Assembly (NCBI GenBank): GCA_026260175.1
Contig: JAKCWW010007025.1
Coordinates: forward strand, 1-23,874
Length of the DNA stretch: 23,874 nt
Reading direction: 5' to 3'
From: Reticulitermes lucifugus
Lineage: Eukaryota > Arthropoda > Insecta > Blattodea > Rhinotermitidae
Part shown: piece after piece, positions 10,449 to 19,950 of the stretch
Layout of the letters: every line of letters starts with the position of its first letter
How positions within the stretch are numbered: position 1 is the first letter of the stretch
Made by a program: the position numbers and the translations under genes
Notes under the pieces: generated by a model
Database searches by the model: none
Seen by the model: only the letters and a program-made list of their open reading frames with translations
What the model was told of the DNA's origin: nothing

Positions 10449-10742
10449 TACATGTAAGCCGATTCCAGTGGCCGTGCGGTCTAAGGCGTGGGTCTGCGGC
10501 CGCTCGCTTACTAGGATNNNNNNNNNNNNNNNNNNNNNNNNNNNNNNNNNNNNNNNNNNNNNNNNNNNNNNNNNNNNNNNNNNNNNNNNNNNNNNNNNNN
10601 NNNNNNNNNNNNNNNNNNNNNNNNNNNNNNNNNNNNNNNNNNNNNNNNNNNNNNNNNNNNNNNNNNNNNNNAGCCTCGAACAATGAGGCGGCCTAGGCCC
10701 CCAAGGGGCTGTCGAGCCATTGGAAAAAAAATATACATGTAA
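10449..10742 (+). mobile_element. tRNA-derived SINE with 9-bp target duplication, interrupted by gap
   Basis: TACATGTAA occurs at 10449-10457 and again at 10734-10742, flanking the element. The head has a box A-like TGCGGTCTAAGGCG at about 10475-10488 and the tail ends in an A-rich tract (10722-10732). Positions 10518-10671 are N, so box B and most of the body are unread. Overlapping frames through the Ns are meaningless. Confidence 0.7.
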
Positions 10743-11043
10743 AATCGTAGGTGTTACGTAAACACGTAGACTCCACGCATGTTAAACTGCGAACGTTAGG
10801 TAAATAGTACTCTACCTACATATAAAATTGTAAGTGTAATTGATAGGACTGAGATATCTGACAAATAACACACCCGACCTTTCGTCAGAGAGGAAGCCCC
10901 ATTATGACTGCCCATGCAATGATCTAACTAGAAATTTAAATCATGTCATGAGCCCCAAGAGGGGCTCGACACAAAGACTCCTCCAAACACATGTGGGCAT
11001 AGTAACTTAAATTATGCCACAACCTCTTCCTTCCACATCCTTT

Positions 11044-11076
11044 CCAATTCATTATACACTATGTATAATGAATTGG
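11044..11076. repeat. Perfect palindrome, 15-bp arms, 3-nt loop
   Basis: ccaattcattataca at 11044-11058 pairs exactly with 11062-11076 around cta. It lies 169 nt upstream of the twist exon 2 acceptor. The surrounding minus-strand frame (11012-11335) overlaps exon 2 and looks repeat-derived, with no recognisable domain. Confidence 0.95.
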
Positions 11077-11244
11077 ACCAACCACTGAACACTTTATGAG
11101 CCTCTGACAGCGTCGCGAAATAACTTATAAACGCCAAGACGGACAGTCTCAGACTTGGACTTCGAAATGAGCGACTTTCATCTTGCTCCATGGAGCCATT
11201 ATATATGAATGTGTAAGGTTTAAGTTTACTTCTTTGTGTGCCAG

Positions 11245-11411
11245 GAACAGACATGAAAACCCCGGGCCCGTGTAGTCCCAGCACCCGACTGGCCCTCATG
11301 AGTGCCTCGGCTGTGACGTCATCATGTACGTACATGGCCCACGAGAGGTTGAGCTACGCCTTCAGCGTGTGGAGAATGGAGGGCGATTGGAACGGTGGAG
11401 GTCATGTCTAG
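11245..11411 (+). CDS. twist: Twist, coding exon 2 with C-terminal WR motif
   Basis: Supplies the last two bases of codon 308 and residues 309-362. It ends with the diagnostic Twist C-terminus: [20 protein letters not shown] (335-354), then DWNGGGHV and TAG at 11409-11411. This WR motif is conserved between insect and vertebrate Twist proteins and is used for transactivation and partner contacts. The acceptor was chosen because AG at 11243-11244 follows a pyrimidine tract and matches the phase left by exon 1. The AG at 11249-11250 is also in phase and would drop two residues; the AGs at 11275 and 11281 are out of phase. The exon is far from exon 1 and easily missed by open-frame scanning because it has no start codon of its own. 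Confidence 0.9.
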
Positions 11412-11420
11412 CAGGTCAGT
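11412..11420 (+). promoter_or_regulatory. Candidate 3'UTR splice donor directly after the twist stop
   Basis: Three bases after the TAG, CAG is followed by GTCAGT with GT at 11415-11416. The sequence GCAGGTCAGTTT is identical to that at the exon 1 donor (6351-6362). Vertebrate TWIST1 carries an intron in its 3'UTR, so a conserved untranslated intron is possible. No acceptor was identified; no convincing poly(A) signal is close, the first AATAAA being at 12060. Confidence 0.35.
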
Positions 11421-11449
11421 TTTTTTCGTACCAGATGTCACCGTAACAC

Positions 11450-11600
11450 TGGTTAAGATCGTGTCTGGGCTCCCCACATTGATTTTCTTCTGATCAGTTG
11501 ATTCGTACTATGAAAGGGATGGCGGTGTCCTCGTCGGGATTTGAACCCTGGATATTCGTATTCTGGTGGGTTTGAATTCAAATTTCATCCGGAAATCGGA
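11450..11600 (-). mobile_element. tRNA-like SINE fragment
   Basis: The minus strand contains CCAGGGTTCAAATCCCGAC (about 11536-11554), which includes a good RNA polymerase III box B (GGTTCAAATCC). A matching box A at tRNA spacing is not clear, so this is a decayed SINE or tRNA pseudogene. Confidence 0.4.
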
Positions 11601-11689
11601 TATCCTGAATCTTTTGTGTTTTTCTCAGTCCTTCTAAGCATAGGCTTTCGCCACGAAGCCACAATCAGCTCCTTCCAGGCGCGAAATCA

Positions 11690-11945
11690 GAATCTTTCTT
11701 TGGGGGCGGGGGGAGGCTGAACCTAAGGCTACCCATAATTTAGGTTTAATTTTAAAAATTATGTTATAAAAATCATGTCATAAGTAAATATAACTGTAAC
11801 ATAACATTGTTTGAAACTGCACTTATATACATATAAATATATGTTACATTACTGACTAACCTAATTGAAATAACAAGATCTAATGTTCTTGCAAAATCTG
11901 ATTTTCATATCTATTTGGAGGGAGGGCTGCAGCTCCTCCCCTTTG
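11690..11945 (-). mobile_element. Non-autonomous element with G/C-rich ends, copy B
   Basis: The minus strand reads GTTATGTTACAGTTATATTT, then ATAATTTTTAAAAT, matching the + strand at about 18483-18535. Both copies are flanked by runs of G or C (ggggcggggggagg here). It carries no coding sequence. Confidence 0.5.
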
Positions 11946-12256
11946 GGTGCATTCCTGCTTCCTTCCATATTCTTTACAGTTCGTTATTCACTTACCATCA
12001 TGTCCTTCGACTGACTCCATATAATCTGGGTTACAGAAAGCATCATTACATAATTCAAGAATAAAGAAATTTTCTCTGCACAAATTCCTGTATTAAATTC
12101 ATCGAGCAGTTCTCTTTTTGGGGAACGCAAACTATAAGAAGCCTAATCCTTTTCTCAAAAGCCCGCCGCTGGACCCGACCTTCCGCCTCTTTAAAACAAT
12201 TTAGTGTTGTGTGGAATACGAGGTCTTCATGACAGTGAAATTTTTCGATTCCTGTC
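11946..12256. other. No gene recognised
   Basis: No conserved frame. AATAAA at 12060-12065 is the first canonical poly(A) signal after the twist stop and could end its mRNA if no 3'UTR intron is used; this is speculative. A minus-strand frame at 12055-12279 has no recognisable domain. Confidence 0.35.
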
Positions 12257-12336
12257 TTCTGTGTTATGACACTTTGCAATTTAGTAGGTCGTTACCAGCA
12301 TTTCACACGAACGTACTGCCTGCATCTTCAAGGTAA
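12257..12336 (-). ncRNA. Hammerhead relic with long helix I
   Basis: On the minus strand, TTACC (12332-12336) pairs perfectly with GGTAA (12292-12296) as helix I. The core reads TTGAAGA (12325-12331), with one change at its first position, and is followed by TGCAGGCAGTACG and then GAAATGCT where GAA, ACGT and C are expected. Helix II is partly lost. The outer arm at 12257-12291 carries the decayed family terminus. The altered core should abolish or greatly reduce cleavage. Confidence 0.55.
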
Positions 12337-12884
12337 AAGTTACCTGCAGTAAGACTAGGAAGTGGCCTAAACGACCTCCATATTAAGTGTTTAGTTTATA
12401 CATTTACTGAAGACAACTCTTAGAAATGTTACATATGGCCTATACAAGTGGTCTTAAAGCCATGCGCAGAAGATCTCACGCCACACAGTGCAGTGCATTG
12501 ATGATGCTATCAGGTTAATGGAGTGACAACGTTCCGTTACGTCTGACAAGACCGCTCTGCCATATTACAAGCACTTATCTCACAACAATGTCCACTCTTG
12601 TTACTTCTCCTGCAACAATGTCCGCTCTTGTTACCAAGTTCAGATCAATGATTTTGTACGCTCTCTCGCCGGGACAGCCAATATTTTACAGCACGTCTGA
12701 GAATGACAGATCCGCCATTGTATCTTCAGTCTGAATCTGTGGGCAAACACGTCATTCTACAGCAGCCTGACGGGTCATTCTTGGCCACTGAACACTTACG
12801 CATATTCGGCTGATGAAGAAATTCAGCGCCTTTATTGACTATGAAGGTTCATCACCGCGACGTCCGAGATTCTGATGGTGTTGA
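12337..12884. other. No gene recognised
   Basis: Contains two near-identical short phrases (caacaatgtccactcttgtt and caacaatgtccgctcttgtt, at 12582-12601 and 12611-12630), a local 29-bp-period duplication. Otherwise nothing stands out. Confidence 0.45.
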
Positions 12885-12960
12885 ATATGAAGATGTGGCA
12901 CCGTGTACTATGGTACATAAGTACCAAACTTTTGGAAGAACCCGAAGCCTCTATCTTCAG
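12885..12960 (-). repeat. Palindromic-repeat arm with hammerhead 5' core
   Basis: The minus strand has an intact CTGAAGA (12953-12959), then TAGAGGC, and the expected outer arm GTACCATAGTACACGGTGCC. The GAA half has changed (CCAAAAGTTTGG), so this is a relic. The + frame crossing it (12875-13120) reads DVAPCTMV, the same repeat-derived phrase type as at 6463-6500. Confidence 0.5.
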
Positions 12961-14438
12961 TGATAATGTACCATCCAATCTTCCTCCCTTGCAATTCCTC
13001 ATGAATGTTTTCTCACCAGTTTTCCTTGCCTATTCTTGCCAGAAATATATGGCCACTCTTAGGTCACTGTCTCCCATTGCCTCGTTTCCTATGCCACACC
13101 ATATAGTCTCCTGTACTTGAGCTGGGATAAGGTTTTTCCACCACTGAAATCGAGTAATAACGGTCTCCTCCCAGTTCACGGAAAATATAAGCTGCGTTAA
13201 GAGAACTGTTCCAATTTTACGTCTTCCTTACAATATCTCATAAAATTCGTCCTTCGAGAGGGACCGTAATAAAATATGACGTATTTGCTGCTAGTTATAT
13301 AATTCATACTTCGAATTGTGGCACAAAAACCAGTTCTGCATGACATCTTTGCAAACTAATATATTTTGGGATCCGCTGCTTTATTCCCTTAACATTCATT
13401 TCCATATTATCCTTCTGCGTTTTTCTCCCATTGATATATTTTCTTCTGGCTCGAACCAAAACCTTCTATGGAATTCTGATTTTCACTATGCGAGAGCTGG
13501 GGGTTTCCCGGTAGTGAAGGTTTAAGTTTTGCTCTACTTGGTTATGAGAACGTATAGCCTGGTAGATGGGACTAACGTTTCAGAACAGCATCAATTATCA
13601 GGACAAAAGATAGAAGAAATATGCTCAAGCATGTGTACCCATCTACCTTATTATAAGGTGTATTTTGTGTAAGTGTTTTATTCAGCGACGCAGTCAATTG
13701 CTGAGAAAATATAGCGTCGGTGAAAGATGAATGGATGAATGTTGGACGTTGGTAGAATGATGCTGACAAGGGAAAACTGACGTACTCGGAGAAAAAAAAA
13801 ACCCTTGTCCCGGTGCCACTTTTTCCGCCACAAATCTGACATGAACTGGTCTAGTTTCGAACACACTCCTCCGTCGCGATAGGCCGGCGACTAACCGCCT
13901 GCGCCTACACTGTGTTGTAACATTCACCACGTGGAATCTTCAAGTCACACGAACTTAAAATCCATTATCGATCTTCAACGCGATCCTCTCCCAAGAGATG
14001 ACACTAAAAAAAGTACCCAGTTACAATCACATATTTCTCGGGATTCGGTTAAGTTTGTCCTCTTTTTGTCTGGACGCTTCAAACCTTCCGTGAAAAATCC
14101 CACGAAGATCCCAGTAAATAACAAAGTCAGCAGCTTCTCTCCGGAGGGGAGATGCGAGCGACTGTATGTTTATTTATTTGTAGTCGGAAGGTAGACAAAA
14201 ACAGACCCCCATTACGGATAGGACACACAGAGGATAAAATTTCCCTGCAGGCACAAAAACAGTCCGGTAAGGATGCAGAGCCTGCTGTAAACATTCACAC
14301 AGTAAGTATGTCTTCAGAAACGCAGCTGCACAGCCGCGCGGGTTCGAAACCTAACTCTTTCGAGTTTGAAATTTATGTGAAGAATATTTAAAAACGAAGT
14401 GCCTTCCTCACAATAAACACCGATTCTATATGATAAAG
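12961..14438. other. No gene recognised; one decayed repeat arm at 13546-13600
   Basis: At 13546-13600 GTATAGCCTGGTAGATGGGA, then ACGTTTCAGAA, matches palindromic-repeat arms. Two overlapping frames at 13931-14194 and 14152-14391 are fairly long for this region but encode no motif I recognise and lack convincing splice boundaries. Poly-A of nine bases at 13793-13801 on the + strand. Two in-phase minus frames (13678-13930) overlap one another. Confidence 0.4.
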
Positions 14439-14594
14439 CCCAACCGGTTAATGGCGTGTAGAAAAAGCGTCAGTGTTTATTGTGAAAATCATACGAAACA
14501 CAAAAATATAGGCCTAATGCGTCGGCAAAATGCACAGATCGTGAATGGTAAATCAGGTTCTGTATTTAGTTACCACGTGCTTTAAGGGGTTAAC
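14439..14594 (+). repeat. Dispersed repeat family F, copy 3
   Basis: Begins CCAACCGGTTAATGG, continues GTTTATTGTGAAAATCATAC, then GAAACACA, GGCAAAATGCACAGAT, and ends CACGTGCTTTAAGGGGTTAA. It is the best-preserved copy. Confidence 0.6.
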
Positions 14595-15404
14595 AAATCT
14601 GCCAACTATCTGTATCAGTCATTAGAGCAGATTAACCAAACTTTACTACGACTGATTAGAATTCACATCTGTGTCATATTTCTGATTATCGTAGACTTGG
14701 GGTTTTAGAGATTTTCTTCACTTATGCCGGAACAGTATCATGAAAAACACCACAGCAATGTGACTGTAGGCTTCTTCAAAGTTCATAAACGTCGAGAAAC
14801 TTTCTGACTAGCTTAGCAACTATCAGCTTTTCGGGGAAAACTGTTCGATTGAGACAGTTTTTAAAGTGCGCGAAGGGTTGCTGACAGATCATCGTACCCT
14901 GGTGCCACCATATATCACGGCAAAAAACACTTTTTAAACGATCCGTTATTTATTCGATGAGAATTAAAAGCGACGCGGAGCTTTGATGTCAGCTGTCTTG
15001 AAGGAAGCAGCGCCGCTCTTTGAAATGTACGTGCTGAGTGACTTACACCAGTGCCAGAGGGCGATACGGGGAGGATATTTAAAAACATATACACCTCAAA
15101 CATAAGAATAACGTATCTGTTGATCATGATTGGCGCCTTGCTCATGGTTCAAAGGGGAATAAAAATGGTTTCTGACCTCAATGGGATTATCAGACGATAG
15201 TAGCTCGCGGCTAGCATATCTCCATGTCGGTGTCAGGGACCGACTGTCTCACCGTCTGTCCCACTGCGAAGGTAAATCTGAATTTTAAAACCAGCAACAT
15301 TTGTTGTGTGAATCCACGAATTTGGCTCATTTGTAAGCCTATGAAGCACGAAACTTACCGAATTAGTGTCTACCTCACAGAAAACAAAGCGCGTCTCCAT
15401 TAGA
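14595..15404. other. No gene recognised
   Basis: No recognisable frame, tandem repeat or long inverted repeat. A minus-strand frame at 14915-15145 has no recognisable domain. Confidence 0.4.
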
Positions 15405-15545
15405 AAGCCAGCCGGTTAATGTTATTTAGGGAATTAGTCGATGTTTATTGCAAAAAACTTATGAAACATATAAATTCATTGTGTGTGTAAATACAGATTT
15501 TGGATGTTGAAAAATACGGTAGGCTCATATATAGTAGCCACTGTC
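15405..15545 (+). repeat. Dispersed repeat family F, copy 4
   Basis: GCCAGCCGGTTAATG, then GATGTTTATTGCAAAA, TTATGAAACATATAAATTCA and TGTGTGTAAATACAGAT follow the same block order as the copy about 970 bp upstream, in the same orientation. Confidence 0.55.
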
Positions 15546-16620
15546 TTAGAAATCTGTGCTAGCAATCTGAAAGAACGCATTGAAGGAACAGGCTCTGGGC
15601 GGGTTCCAAAGACAATTGTAAAATACCAAACAACACAACTTTAAGAAAAACTTAAAAAAAGAGGCGACGCAGTATGTTCTTAACACCCACAGCAGGCCAA
15701 CCTGGCCTTGCGCTTGGATTAATGTGGGTCAGGGTAGGACCAGTGGCGGTGATCTCTTGAACGACTACCAGCTTCTCGAGAAGGTCCCTCTCCATGGACC
15801 TAGAATCCGAAAGCTCACCAGTCCCAGAATAAAACCTGCCAATATATCCTGCGCCAATATCATGCAATCCTTATCTTTCACAGCCTATTCCCCCCAGATC
15901 TCCTGCAGACCTATGTTTTGAAATTTCAAAGGATTATTCGAGTTAAAAATTGTTGCATTACTTTCCTATTTTTACATGAGTGTCGACGGACCTATCTGTG
16001 CCCTCCCAGCCCACTTGATTTAACTAACCTACCCTAAAGTAACAATTCTGTTGCTCTGTTCCGTATCTTTTCTAGGTAATATTTACGTCAACACTTTTTT
16101 CTCAACATCTGCTTCTCCCTCAGAATAACAGAAGACTGCCATGCATAAAAAAAGTGTGTAAAATTCTTCTCCTCTTCGCTTTACCAAGGACAAAACGACT
16201 TCGGCTCATTGTGAGCTTCAAAACTGGTCGGAATTTCATTTTTCTGCTCTTCCAATTTCTCTTTAGTTCATGAGACTACCGTAAAGTGCGCTCCTAGGAA
16301 AGGAATCGAGTAGGCAGGAGAGTGCCGGTCTGTTGTCAGCCTCTGTATTAGTAACACAGGTACGCAGAGGCGTCTGTGATCCAGTGCTGGTCAACAAATA
16401 CCTACAGCTGCCGTTACGACACTGTGGAGCCAGTTGGCCGCTGATTGCCGTGAATCTTGAAGAAGAAGAAGACGAAGAAAAAGAAGAAGAGAAGGATGTT
16501 TCCCAACGACAGAGAGCGTCTTCAGAAATGAATGACATTAGCAGCTGCGGCCCAACGTTGCCACTTCGCGACTTGATCGCGCAGATTCAAATTTCTACCA
16601 ACAGGTGGAACTGTTGTTAA
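15546..16620. other. No gene recognised; GAA-rich tract at 16458-16493
   Basis: A purine-rich GAA/GAC repeat at 16458-16493 encodes the acidic run in a + frame at 16333-16620, which otherwise shows no domain. Minus-strand frame 15652-15867 and + frame 15724-15921 overlap and are both unrecognised; the sequence between 15660 and 15910 is somewhat richer in G and C than its surroundings and could be exonic or repeat-derived. Confidence 0.4.
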
Positions 16621-16623
16621 TGC

Positions 16624-16938
16624 CGAAATGTAAAAGTAAAATGCAAAGTTCAGCCTAGAACAGGCCGTGGAGACTCAGAGGGGGAGTAGAGGTATAGTTC
16701 TACTCTTTCTTTAACCTCGGAGCTGGATGGGGGTGGGTGGTTAACGCAACGACCCGGCCACCTTACCCCCGAGAATGACCCGGTACCCATTGTATAGGAG
16801 GCTGGGTGGGCCCCAGGGTCGGTCTGAACAAGTGCGGAAAATCTCGCTCGCCCCACCAGGATTCGATCCCCACACCATCTAGCCCGTAGGGAGTCGCTAT
16901 ACCTACTACGCTATCCCAACCCACGATGTCGAAATGTA
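16624..16938 (-). mobile_element. Full-length tRNA-derived SINE with target duplication
   Basis: CGAAATGTA flanks the element at 16624-16632 and 16930-16938. On the minus strand the head carries a box A-like TAGCGTAGTAGG (16902-16913) and box B GGATCGAATCC (16859-16869), 32 bp apart, as in tRNA genes. The body of about 297 bp has no coding role. Conceptual peptides from it (HPASYTMGTGSFSG, PPPSSSEVKERVELYLYS) recur in arthropod assemblies as false proteins, from memory. Confidence 0.85.
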
Positions 16939-17129
16939 CAGTTACTGAATCACAGCGGGCAAATGGGAGGGAGGCGAGCACCTTATATGACTGCTGTAAG
17001 ATGCCTTGGATCGGGGGCGACATATCAATTTGAATTTGTGTAATAGATGTCACGGTAAATTTTCCCCTCTACCGAAGTCACTAAAATGTTTATAGGGCAT
17101 TTACATAAAGATCTGTACCTTCATAAATT

Positions 17130-17235
17130 CGGCACTAGATATATGCGCGTGGTGGGCTTCACGCTCTGGTCGCTTTATTTCTTGGAAACTTGCCTCTGCT
17201 AAACCGCTAAACCACTCGGCGTCACGATGCAGAAG
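17130..17235 (-). mobile_element. tRNA-like SINE fragment
   Basis: The minus strand reads GACGCCGAGTGGTTTAGCGG, a tRNA D-arm/box A-like stretch. The adjoining + sequence cttcacgctctggtcgcttt (17159-17178) is closely similar to that at 20452-20471, which suggests a shared repeat. Confidence 0.4.
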
Positions 17236-17258
17236 ACGGTAATTTTCGTACTGTGTTT

Positions 17259-17439
17259 ACCTATGTCAGGGGTGAACAAATCGCGAGCGCCAGGTCGCCC
17301 GGGCAAACAAATTTTTTATGGTGAAGCCTTATACTTGTAAATCCTCAGTATATATCTTGTTTATCGTCACCATTCAGGCGCCTAGAATTTTGAAGTGGCT
17401 CCTAAATTTTTGGAAAATTCATGCATCCCTGACCTATAT
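17259..17439. mobile_element. 165-bp non-autonomous hAT-type transposon (MITE)
   Basis: The element spans 17267-17431, begins CAGGGGTGAACAAAT and ends ATGCATCCCTG, short imperfect inverted ends with the CAGGG start usual for hAT. It is flanked by an 8-bp duplication differing at one base: ACCTATGT (17259-17266) and ACCTATAT (17432-17439). Eight base pairs is the hAT target-site length. It has no transposase. Confidence 0.75.
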
Positions 17440-17474
17440 TACCATCAGTTTCCATCATGTGTGCTCAGTTTTCT

Positions 17475-17950
17475 TTTATATCTATTAACTCCAAGAAGAT
17501 TATACCTTCTTGGAAAACTAACTGTTTCTCAGCTACTCAAGAAATTCCCTGCAATTTATAAATTTATTATCGTGTTCAAATCAAGCCCGCTACTTGACAT
17601 TCGCCTGCGCCAGATTAATTCAGCCCACATCCTCCCATCCTAAGTTATTAAGACTTATTTCAATATTATATTTATATCAACGCTTAGGTCTTCCATGAGG
17701 TCTCTTTCCTTCAGGTTTCCCCGTCAAAACCCTCTACGCGCTTCTCCCACACACATCTCACATGCCCCACCCTTCATTTGATCACCCGAATAATATTTTG
17801 TGTGGACAACAAATTATGAAGCTCCTCACTGTGCGATTTTTCTACCATCGTGTGTCTTTCTCCCACTTACATCCAAATATCTTCATGAGCACGCTATTCC
17901 CAAGGACTCTGAGCCTACGAGTATGTTCTTCCCTTAATGCAACAGTGTAA
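17475..17950 (+). mobile_element. Old copy of a widespread arthropod repeat
   Basis: Broken + frames read LGKLTVSQLLKKFPAIY and later TLFPRTLSLRV, in the order I associate with a repeat whose conceptual peptides (KLTVSQLVKKFPAFYG and similar) appear in many insect assemblies. Stops and frameshifts show it is not a gene. The superfamily is not determinable here. Confidence 0.5.
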
Positions 17951-18159
17951 TTTTCAAACCCACATAAAAAGAGGCAAAATTATAACGGTCTAAAGGGTCT
18001 ATCAATATCATTATAATATTTGAATGAAATGCATATTAATAAGAATTATACATAGTTAAGGCCTTTTGAAAGGAATATGAAATGTACCAAATTTCTGACA
18101 AATATATTATTAAACCATGTGAATATTATCATCGAAACAGCAGATCAATATTACGATTC
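17951..18159. other. No feature seen
   Basis: AT-rich sequence without a recognisable gene or repeat. Confidence 0.4.
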
Positions 18160-18615
18160 TTCTTGTGACGGGCCCACCCAAGGGGGGCCTGCCGGGCTAC
18201 ACTCCCCCCCCCAAAAAATCGAAATTAAAAAAAAAAACAGATTTTGTAGACATGATTATATCAAATGTTTTACGTGATTTACCCCTCAGCCGAAATCAGC
18301 CACCGAAATAAAATGAGGATTAATGCATTAGAATTTTGGAAAATAAAATAAGAAAACTTCAAATGTGTTAGACGAAATTAAAAAAAAAAGAAGAAAAATA
18401 AACCTCGTGATTTAAAATAGGCAAGTGAGTCAAGCAGCATGTAGTAATATTTGTTATGTATATAAATGCAGTTACGAACAGTGTTATGTTACAGTTATAT
18501 TTATGACATAATTTTTATAATATAATTTTTAAAATCCAGCATAAAATATATACAACCTCAGGGTGAGCCCCCCTCCCCCTCATTAAAAATTCTGGGTGGG
18601 CACGTGCTGGTTGTA
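18160..18615 (+). mobile_element. Non-autonomous element with G/C-rich ends, copy A
   Basis: Left end GACGGGCCCACCCA (18168-18181) and the inverse of the right end, GCACGTGCCCACCCAGAA (about 18588-18605), resemble each other, giving short imperfect terminal inverted repeats. Inner sequence matches the inverted copy at 11690-11945. No transposase is present. Confidence 0.5.
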
Positions 18616-18671
18616 CGTGACTTCCTGTAGTTTTGTAGATTAGTACCAAGGTTTCTGAGGTTCTTGGTACT
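18616..18671. repeat. Decayed palindromic-repeat arm with 9-bp hairpin
   Basis: GTGACTTCCTGTAGTTTTGT, then AGATTAGTACCAAGGTTTCT, follows the outer-arm pattern of the palindromic family. agtaccaag (18642-18650) pairs with cttggtact (18663-18671). Confidence 0.45.
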
Positions 18672-19310
18672 CCTACTGACTGTGGAGTTTGCAGTATATC
18701 TTGGCAGTGGTTTGCGCTGCGGAAAACCGACCATCCCTTCTTTGTGACCAGTAACCCACGCTGTTCAGGTCAAATGCATTGTCTCGGTAAGAGACAATAC
18801 TGTTCTGATTATGCAGAGAGCCGCGTCTTCCGAATCCTCATAGCCTGCACCAACCAACGTTACGACCCAGAAAACTGTGATCTTCAAACTTTACCATCAT
18901 AACTGACCTTCTCTTTTTTTTCGCAGAACCAGCTATGTAAGAAGAGCCATCCAGAAAGAAGTGATAAATGTGGCGGATATGCACTGACCAAGCACCAGTG
19001 ATGACGTGGCAGTGACGGAAAGAAATCGAAATGTCAGTGCAGTTATGAACAGTTATTTCTGTATACGTGCTGTCATTTATTAGGCCAAAAGCACTTTTTT
19101 TTTAAGTTATTCTGTAAGAATTTTGAAACTTGCCGGGTACAAAGCAAAATTTAATAAATAACACAGGAGAAACGCTGGCTAATTTAATTCTGCAAAGTGT
19201 GTTTATTGCTTTTCAATTGCAATAGATTTCCACAAACTAACTTCTTCTTCAGAAATAAATAACCTTGTCGCGAAATTCCCGCCTTTTCTAAAAACTGAAC
19301 GCCCACTACC
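18672..19310. other. No gene recognised
   Basis: No protein-like frame. A short hairpin GTCTC/GAGAC lies at 18781-18795. Homopolymer T runs at 18914-18921 and 19096-19104. Confidence 0.4.
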
Positions 19311-19620
19311 TTGTGCACGGCAGCCCGCTACTTATTCCCATCCTCAATCAGAAAAAATCCAATCCACGCCTTCTTGTGCTATTTCTTTAAGAGCAATTTG
19401 GATATTATATGCCCATCTACGCCTATGTTTTCCTCTCTGTCCTTCAGATTTTCTGACCAAAGTTTTATACGCGTTTATTTTGTATCTCATGCGTGCTTAA
19501 TGTCCCTCTTACCTCATAATACTTCATATATCATAAAAAGTTTTACTTGCAGTACAAATTAATTTTGAAATTTTCTCCATACCCCTGTGACTTTCTCTCC
19601 CTTATACCTAAATATTTTAT
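19311..19620 (+). mobile_element. Second decayed copy of the widespread arthropod repeat
   Basis: The sequence from the CCCGCTACTTATTCC phrase onward parallels 17585-17940 (block order: CGCTACTT, then an AATCC stretch, ACGCCTATGTTTTCCTCTCT, CTTCAGATTTTCTGACCAAA, ACGCG), with many mutations. The + frame 19311-19562 is not a gene. Confidence 0.4.
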
Positions 19621-19815
19621 AATTGATCCACTACTTAAAAAAAAAAAGATTTTTGTGACTGTTTGTAAGTCGCAGTGAAAACACTGACATATCCATCTGT
19701 ATAACAACCGCCCTCCGCTGGACACCCGTTGGTGTTCAGCTAATATAATACTTACATTGCACTTTAAGAAAAATTCAAATATACGTCCTGTGAAATTTTA
19801 GTTTTTTGTGGCAGG

Positions 19816-19950
19816 GAAGTGTTATGACAGCGGTGATAGTCCAGAATGCAATCTGCTGGATTGTGACACAGTCTCTGTACATGGAGGAAGCATGTTCCTG
19901 TGAAACGTCTGTGTCTACTCATAATACTACAGGATGTCACGACCCTAAGG
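19816..19950 (+). ncRNA. Hammerhead relic with distinct helix I
   Basis: Helix I GACACA (19865-19870) pairs with TGTGTC (19910-19915). The core position reads CTGTACA (19875-19881), two changes from CTGAAGA, after a 4-nt insertion. Helix II AGGAA (19885-19889) pairs with TTCCT (19895-19899) around GCATG. GAA is at 19902-19904, helix III ACGT at 19905-19908, C19909 the cleavage nucleotide. Outer arms gttatgaca (19821-19829) and ggatgtcacgaccc (19932-19945) complete the repeat. The core changes should disable it. Confidence 0.55.

Noticed and set aside
10424..10738. Four overlapping frames through the gap
   Set aside because: Most of their length is N; the readable ends are SINE sequence.
11012..11335. 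107-codon minus-strand frame overlapping twist exon 2
   Set aside because: It is antisense to a conserved coding exon, contains a perfect palindrome, and shows no domain; exon 2 explains the conservation.
13931..14391. Pair of overlapping + frames, 87 and 79 codons
   Set aside because: They show no domain, no clear splice borders and no supporting context; they remain unclassified.
16859..16913. tRNA gene on the minus strand
   Set aside because: Boxes A and B are present, but the sequence sits in a 297-bp element with target duplication and does not fold as a full cloverleaf, so it is a SINE head.
17395..17950. Two + frames that look protein-like
   Set aside because: They cross the MITE boundary and a decayed repeat with frameshifts; peptides resemble known false proteins from repeats.
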